In this document: piece by piece, positions 59,111 through 64,000 of the stretch
Numbering within the stretch: position 1 is the stretch's first letter
Layout: every line of letters begins with the position of its first letter
From: Cephalotus follicularis
Taxonomy: Eukaryota > Streptophyta > Magnoliopsida > Oxalidales > Cephalotaceae
Assembly (NCBI GenBank): GCA_001972305.1
Contig: BDDD01002379.1
Span: forward strand, 186,001-250,000
DNA: 64,000 bases
Direction of reading: 5' to 3'
The notes under the pieces: model-generated
What the model saw: the letters and a program-made list of their open reading frames with translations, nothing else
The model's database searches: none
Told to the model about the DNA's origin: nothing
Made by a program: the position numbers and the translations under genes

Positions 59111-60510
59111 GGTGTAAAACCCCGAATTTCAATAATTTGATGTATAATTATAATTCCAATTATCAATATAAATTGAATTATCTTTATGCTTAGTTTTCAA
59201 AATTTTAATCGAGAATCGAGCAAATATAGATTATGAATGTCTGGATGTTTTTGTTTTTGAAGTGTGGGTTAAAGTGATGTGTGGATAATAAATTCTTGTT
59301 GCTCCATGTAATGCTACACCTAGTTAAAAACTATGTCAAACAAATTGTTGAATCATATAATCGGTTGGACATTTGTTAAACCTAATAATCCAATATTGCC
59401 ACTGATTGACACCTATCTCCAACAATTAAACTAGCCACGTTTTTCATTTTTATATACCACCGACAACTCAAATATCAACGAGCAACATCTCATTTTAACC
59501 CACCATCTGCATGAGTGAGAAGAATGAGAATTGAGATAAAAAAGCTCGGTTTAGTGAAGCAATTTCTAGTTCATCAAAAAGTTGTTATAATAGTCAAAAT
59601 TCCCTGAAGACTTGCTGGAATTGTAGATTGCATGTCACTAGAAGCAATTGATTTCAACTTGCATGTTAGATTGGAGCAATTGATACAAGGATTTTCAACT
59701 GTTGGAGTGTTCTAAGACTGCTTGGGTTTAAAGCTGCTGAATTCATCACATTTTTCATCAATTTTGTTTGAGGTAGGGGATTTTGTATGCTTTGTGAATT
59801 TACGGATCGAATTGAGTATTCATATTTCATTGCGTGTCATACTTGAATAAAATTTGAGTATTAAAATGAAATTTTATGTTTTTTGAAATTTGTTTTTGAT
59901 TTTTGAAAAATTGAGGTCTTGATAATGTTTTTATGTTAGAATAATTACATGCATGTCTATGGACTTATTTGTAACCTGCATTACTAGTTTGAAATTGTTT
60001 TGGGGTAGAATTTATTGAGATTTTATTAATCTTTGTTGCTTGGAAATCATTATATTGACTTACTTTTAAAATTACGTCAACGTTTGTTCTTCATTTATGG
60101 GTTAAAATTGAAGAATGAACCCAACATATCGACGTGTTCTTGTTATCAAATGACGTCTATTATTAAAACCTAGAACGTTGACGCAATTTCATAATTACGT
60201 CCACATCTTTCTATAGAGTTTTTGTATACAAATTTAAACAAAAACGTCGACGATTATCCCTATTACGTCGATGTCTTTCACTATAAATCTTATTCAATTT
60301 TTATATTTCCATTAAGTTTTGATAGCATGGACTGTAATTCCATGCTTGAATAAAATTTGAAAAACATGATTGACTGCATAATTGAATATGCATCCCATGT
60401 AAATGAATGTAGTTGATATAATTGTGTAAGGAGTTGCTTGTTATGCAACTAAGTGAGATAAGTGAAATCGGAGGCTAAGTTCCATTTTTAGTGTCACTTG
60501 GTTTGCAACA
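59111..60510 (+). repeat. LTR-like sequence, plus strand
   Basis: Starts TGTAAAACCCCGAATTTC, like the solo LTR at 6751 (TGTAAGAACCGCAATTTC), and continues with similar AATTGAATTAT sequence. It contains a few ATCGACGTG / ACGTCGACG motifs at 60128-60270. The right border is not defined and no target duplication was found. No coding frame. Confidence 0.45.
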
Positions 60511-60854
60511 ATCATTTTACTTACTGTAATCTTATTTTACAATGTACAATCTTTTTGTGCCTATCATAAGAAAAGGAAATCATCTTGTAAAGATCTTCTC
60601 CATCATGTTGGAGGCAAAGAAGCTATAGCTTGAAGAAGGGAATGTGCATTCCTCCTTGGAGAAAGTATGTCAAAGCCAAATGTTAATCTCCTCACACTAG
60701 AGCCACTCCCCCGTCAAACTCTATTGTATTACGGAAATCGAGAAGAATTTGCAACCTTTGTGAGAGAGGAAAAACTCATTTCGGCTCTTCCACTTCCAAT
60801 TTGTCAAATGTGAATGGATAATTGTTGATGGCTTTTGGAAATTTGATATCTTAG
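60511..60854. other. unassigned spacer
   Basis: Nothing recognised: no open frame, no repeat end, no RNA gene. Confidence 0.5.
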
Positions 60855-61140
60855 ACGGAATATGATCTTCTCATGCTCTAAATGTTATGCTCTGGTCAAA
60901 CACTTTTAATTTGAACTACTCATTAAAATCTAATAGTCTAATAACGATACACACTGTTTTTTTCTTTTTCAATCCCCAAAAATTAGGGATGACATCAGTT
61001 ATAATTTTTTAAACTTGACCATTGGTATTTGACCACATTACCAGTTACAAGCGACGTGTGTCATTATTAAACCATTAGATTTCATAAGTGGCTCAGATTA
61101 AAAGTGCTTGATTAGGACATGACATTCAGAGTGTGAGAGG
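60855..61140. mobile_element. foldback MITE, first copy
   Basis: Left arm TCTCATGCTCTAAATGTTAT and onwards, and right arm the reverse complement of a TCTCACACTCTGAATGTCAT arm. The arms pair over about 90 bp (CACTTTTAAT, ATTAAAATCTAATAG, AACGATACACAC). About 285 bp in all, with almost no non-repeat centre. No transposase. Target duplication not resolved. Superfamily unknown. Confidence 0.75.
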
Positions 61141-61400
61141 ATCTCACAATAGATTGGAATAAGACCCTCTCATGCTCTAAGTGTCATGCTCTGGTCAATC
61201 ACTTTTAATCTGAGCCACTCATTGAAATCTAATGGTTTAATAACGACACACGTGACTTTTCTCTTTTTCAATCCTCAAAAATTAGAGATGATTTTTTAAA
61301 CATTAGTTATGATTTTTTAAAACTTGACCACTAGTATTTGGCCACGTTACTAATTACAAACAATGTGTGTCATTATTAAACTATTAAATTTCATTTTCTA
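61141..61400. mobile_element. foldback MITE, second copy
   Basis: Repeats the first copy in the same orientation, starting AGATTGGAATAAGACCCTCT (against AGACGGAATATGATCTTCT). Its right arm is shortened, ending near TTATTAAACTATTAAATTTC. Tandem arrangement with the first copy. Confidence 0.7.
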
Positions 61401-61404
61401 TTAA

Positions 61405-61603
61405 TTTCATTGTCCGAGATAGAACATGCAACATATTAGAATCAGATACACAGAAAAAAAAATTTGTGACTTGTATTTCTTGGTAAAGATCTCTCATGGA
61501 TTCATAAGCATTTGTACAGTTTTCTGGGGGTGGACACATGTTTTTTTACTGATTTCATTGTGTGAGATAGGAAATGCTTCGTATTAGAATCAGATACACC
61601 CAT
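61405..61603. repeat. short direct duplication
   Basis: ATTTCATTGTCCGAGATAG..TATTAGAATCAGATACAC at 61405-61455 recurs about 146 bp later as ATTTCATTGTGTGAGATAG..TATTAGAATCAGATACAC. Origin unknown. Confidence 0.75.
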
Positions 61604-61889
61604 ATCAAATTTATTGGGATAAACTAAAAATCATACAATTATTTTGTTACTCATATGTCTACATTTATTTTGTTAAAATATTTAATAACTAAATGTAACG
61701 TCAATATAATATTAAATAAAATCATTCCTGCATTTCACATATTCTTAATTGGGTTCTTAATAACATATTATGCCTTAAATATAATAAATTTTGGTTACTC
61801 CCTGCACGGGCTTGGTAATAATAAAAGCATATATGAAGGATTTATAGGGAAATGGATCATTTGCAACATTTTTTGTGTAACAATTCGAA

Positions 61890-62050
61890 TCTTCACATTT
61901 AATGAAATCTAATGATCAAATATTGAGACACTTAGCTTGTAAAAAAAGTCATGTGTATTGTTATTAAACCATTAGATTTCAATGAGTGACTCAGATTAAA
62001 AGTGTTGTATAAGTGATGTACAAAAAGTGTTGTACATGATCCATTTCCAG
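61890..62050. mobile_element. foldback MITE, partial third copy
   Basis: Contains ATTATTAAACCATTAGATTTC or close variants, then GTGACTCAGATTAAAAGTG, matching the right arm of the first copy; the left arm is rudimentary (AATGAAATCTAATGATCAAA). Confidence 0.6.
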
Positions 62051-62131
62051 ATTTATAGTCTGTCACCAAATCTTATACAACTTAATAGATTTACATCCAA
62101 TTAATCTTAACCATTAGGTAACAATGGATCC

Positions 62132-62640
62132 CGTTGATACAAAAATCACTTCCTCAACAGTATCCTACGTGTAGAGCTTTGATTTGTAGAGGAAACGCTG
62201 CTAGTCCTCTGAGAGATGGTGTTTTGTGTGGTGTGTGATCGTCTTCTCTGCACAAATGAAGCAAATTGATCGTAGGTCCAGGAGGTTTCACTCTCGGGGA
62301 CTCTCCGATGCTTAAGTTAGAAAAGACAGTGAAAACAATCATAGGGTGCTTTAAGTGTGTAAAAATGGAGGAACCATGTTAAATGTTTGATTCTGGTATT
62401 TATAGGAGCTTGGTTGTAACTACCTTCCTTGACTTGCGGAGATGATTATTGAACCCCTAAGGAAATGCAGAGTATCTCGCCATTTCCCTGATTGTCCATC
62501 GAATTCTACGCTAGAGCGTTATTGTGCTTTACTCCTTCAAATTGGTAACACCCGACCACATGTCTATAGCTCTGGATGACATTTATCTTATTTTTCCGAG
62601 GACACGTAGTATTGTTTATGGAAAAAAAATTTCCCATATT
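62132..62640 (-). repeat. Tat-like 3' LTR, minus strand
   Basis: The left end GTTGATACAAAAATC...TTCCTCAACAGTATCCTACG is the reverse complement of the 3' end of the Tat-like LTR at 42770-42818. The right end, on the minus strand, is a GGGGG tract followed by TATGGGAAATTTT, a polypurine tract and LTR start. So the 3' LTR of a minus-strand Tat-like element lies here, with its body to the right. Confidence 0.75.
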
Positions 62641-63222
62641 ATATACCCCCTAGTCTTCATTTTCTGGGCTTGACAGAGGATGAAGACCATTTTCGGCTTG
62701 GCTTTGAGCAGGGCCTGTTGTCCGTTTGTGAAATGGACCAAATCTTCTATTGGGCCTTACTACCCGGCCCTGGTCAAGCATTTATGATAACGTGGCATGA
62801 CAAATGTCGCTTCCGTTTTGTCTCTCTTTAATTAATGCCCATCATTACGCGGAAGTGGAAGAATTTTGCACGCCTTTGTCTTTTCGATTCTCTCGCATAA
62901 ACCCTTCGTTTCTCGCACCTGACTTGACAAGTCAATATCCACCGTTTAGATCAATAGAGATCCAAAGGTCGGAAAGCAACCCAAAGTTCTTTAAATTCCC
63001 CCTTCTCTTGGTGAAAAACTCTTTACGCTTTCTTGCCTTCCAAAACTCTGAACTCTCTGAAAATTCTCTGCTTTTCCAATCTTCAGCTCTAAGCTTTCTT
63101 CAAACCTTCGTCTTCAAAAGGTGAATCTCTTTTTCCTCACTCATTCACATCAACTTGTTTGGGTACCCAAAGGTTTTTCTCGGTTCTGTACTCTTGTTTC
63201 TCTCTCTCTCTCTCTCCCATAG
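62641..63222 (+). other. leader region of the antisense ORF in the Tat-like element
   Basis: Non-coding by family criteria; the 106-residue frame at 62804 shows no recognisable domain. Pyrimidine-rich in its second half, ending with a CT run at 63199-63216. It may contain the promoter of the plus-strand ORF that follows. Confidence 0.5.
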
Positions 63223-64000
63223 TTCAAAATACCTAGGACTAAGCAAACCAAGAGGTACATCAGGACCCCCGAGCAGGTTGACCGAGCAACGGGAGGGGTA
63301 ACCATAGCTGAACGTCCCTTTGGTGTCGAGGATGACATGGAGGGCACTGCTGCTGGGGCTCTCGACGTTGCTTCAACAGAGGCCGGGGTTCAGGTTTTTA
63401 GGACCCATTTCGACAAAAGTGTGCTACGCCCAAGGAAGGTGAAGGATCTAGCTGAAAAGAACTCATTCCAGAGCAGCCTAGTAAATGGACTTCCCGACGA
63501 TCCCAAGGAGGTTACGGAGAGCAAGCCCGGACTCATCGTGGTGTTCCTAGATGCTCTGGAGCACGAGTTAAGGCTTCCTCTGCCGTCCTTTGCCATATCC
63601 ATCCTGAGGAATTACCAAATCCACCCGTCAATGCTTCAAGCTCAATCATGGGGTTTCATCATCGGCTTCCTGGTGAGGTGCTTGGAGACAGGGGTGATAG
63701 CCACTGTGGGGCTATTCAAAGAGTTCCACATTGTGAACGCCTCTCCAGGCAAGCGTGGCTTCTACTTCATGTCTCACGTGAGTCAGACCAAGAAATTATT
63801 GGCAGAGAATACCAAGTCTGTCAAGGGCTGGAGCGGAGGTATTTCATGGTCAAGAACCTTCCTGGTTTCACTCCCTGTCCATGGTATGACACTTTGGATA
63901 CTGGGTGCCTTAATCAGAGGATGACTTTGACCGAGGCCGAGAAGGCCAACCTGGAGAAACTCTTTGCTCTGGCTCCCGGGGATGTGAACTCCGTGGTGTT
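63223..64000 (+). mobile_element. antisense accessory ORF of the minus-strand Tat-like element ('putative gypsy type transposon' domain)
   Basis: A plus-strand coding region, open from 63223 and continuing past the window edge. It begins PRTKQTKRYIRTPEQVDRAT. The domain body includes VVFLDALEHELRLPLPSFAI, SILRNYQIHPSMLQAQSWGF, IIGFLVRCLETGVIATVGLF and KEFHIVNASPGKRGFYFMS. This is the pattern of the family annotated 'putative gypsy type transposon' (Transposase_28). Because the adjacent LTR is on the minus strand, the ORF runs antisense between pol and the 3' LTR, a layout described for Retand-type Tat elements. Not whole within the window. No enzymatic motif seen; function unknown. Confidence 0.72.

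Noticed and set aside
62804-63124. 106-residue ORF upstream of the antisense Tat ORF
   Set aside because: Composition is that of a pyrimidine-rich leader; no domain recognised.

Overview
The window is nuclear DNA from a flowering plant, probably a eudicot. The one recognisable host gene is an intron-containing pollen receptor-like kinase. Almost everything else is plant LTR retrotransposon: Sirevirus-type Ty1/copia, another Ty1/copia lineage, and Tekay-like, Reina-like and Tat-like Ty3/gypsy. There are also a LINE scrap, a Mutator-type MITE and a foldback MITE cluster. No rRNA, tRNA or CRISPR locus was seen.

Layout. Bases 1-410 are unassigned and hold a CT microsatellite. Bases 411-6507 are a minus-strand Tekay-like gypsy element (RT, protease, gag, then its 5' LTR), with a Sirevirus solo LTR (2125-3417) nested in gag. 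Bases 6508-15598 are a patchwork: a solo LTR with a perfect target duplication (6751-7617), a LINE fragment, a plus-strand copia element with a shortened 5' LTR, pol and 3' LTR, a 2.6-kb solo LTR inside the first LTR, and a 423-bp MITE with a 9-bp target duplication inside the second.

Bases 15845-37415 are the centrepiece, a four-element nest in which every insertion keeps a perfect 5-bp target duplication. Sirevirus A (CATAC) holds Sirevirus B in its left LTR (TAGCC), a gag-only gypsy element D in its interior (CTTAT) and Sirevirus C in its right LTR (AGCTT). B and C each carry an accessory ORF between pol and the 3' LTR. In both, the short GTCGA-centred repeats typical of that element's own LTR reappear just upstream of the accessory ORF. 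This is the most interesting signal in the window.

Bases 38749-41122 are the host kinase gene (three exons, 643 residues), 1.33 kb downstream of the nest. Bases 42053-45269 are the 5' part of a Tat-like gypsy element (LTR, primer site, gag, protease). Bases 45270-55609 hold a gypsy LTR fragment, an unclassified LTR-like unit E (46386-53380) with a whole but pol-poor Reina-like element F (48282-52688) inside it, and a Tekay-type LTR. Bases 55610-60510 are further long gypsy LTRs, and 60855-62050 a cluster of foldback MITEs. From 62132 to the window end lies the 3' end of a second Tat-like element on the minus strand, with an antisense ORF of the 'putative gypsy type transposon' kind upstream of its LTR.

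All retroelements are treated as fossils; their parts and borders are given, not their individual defects. LTR differences were counted by hand and are approximate.
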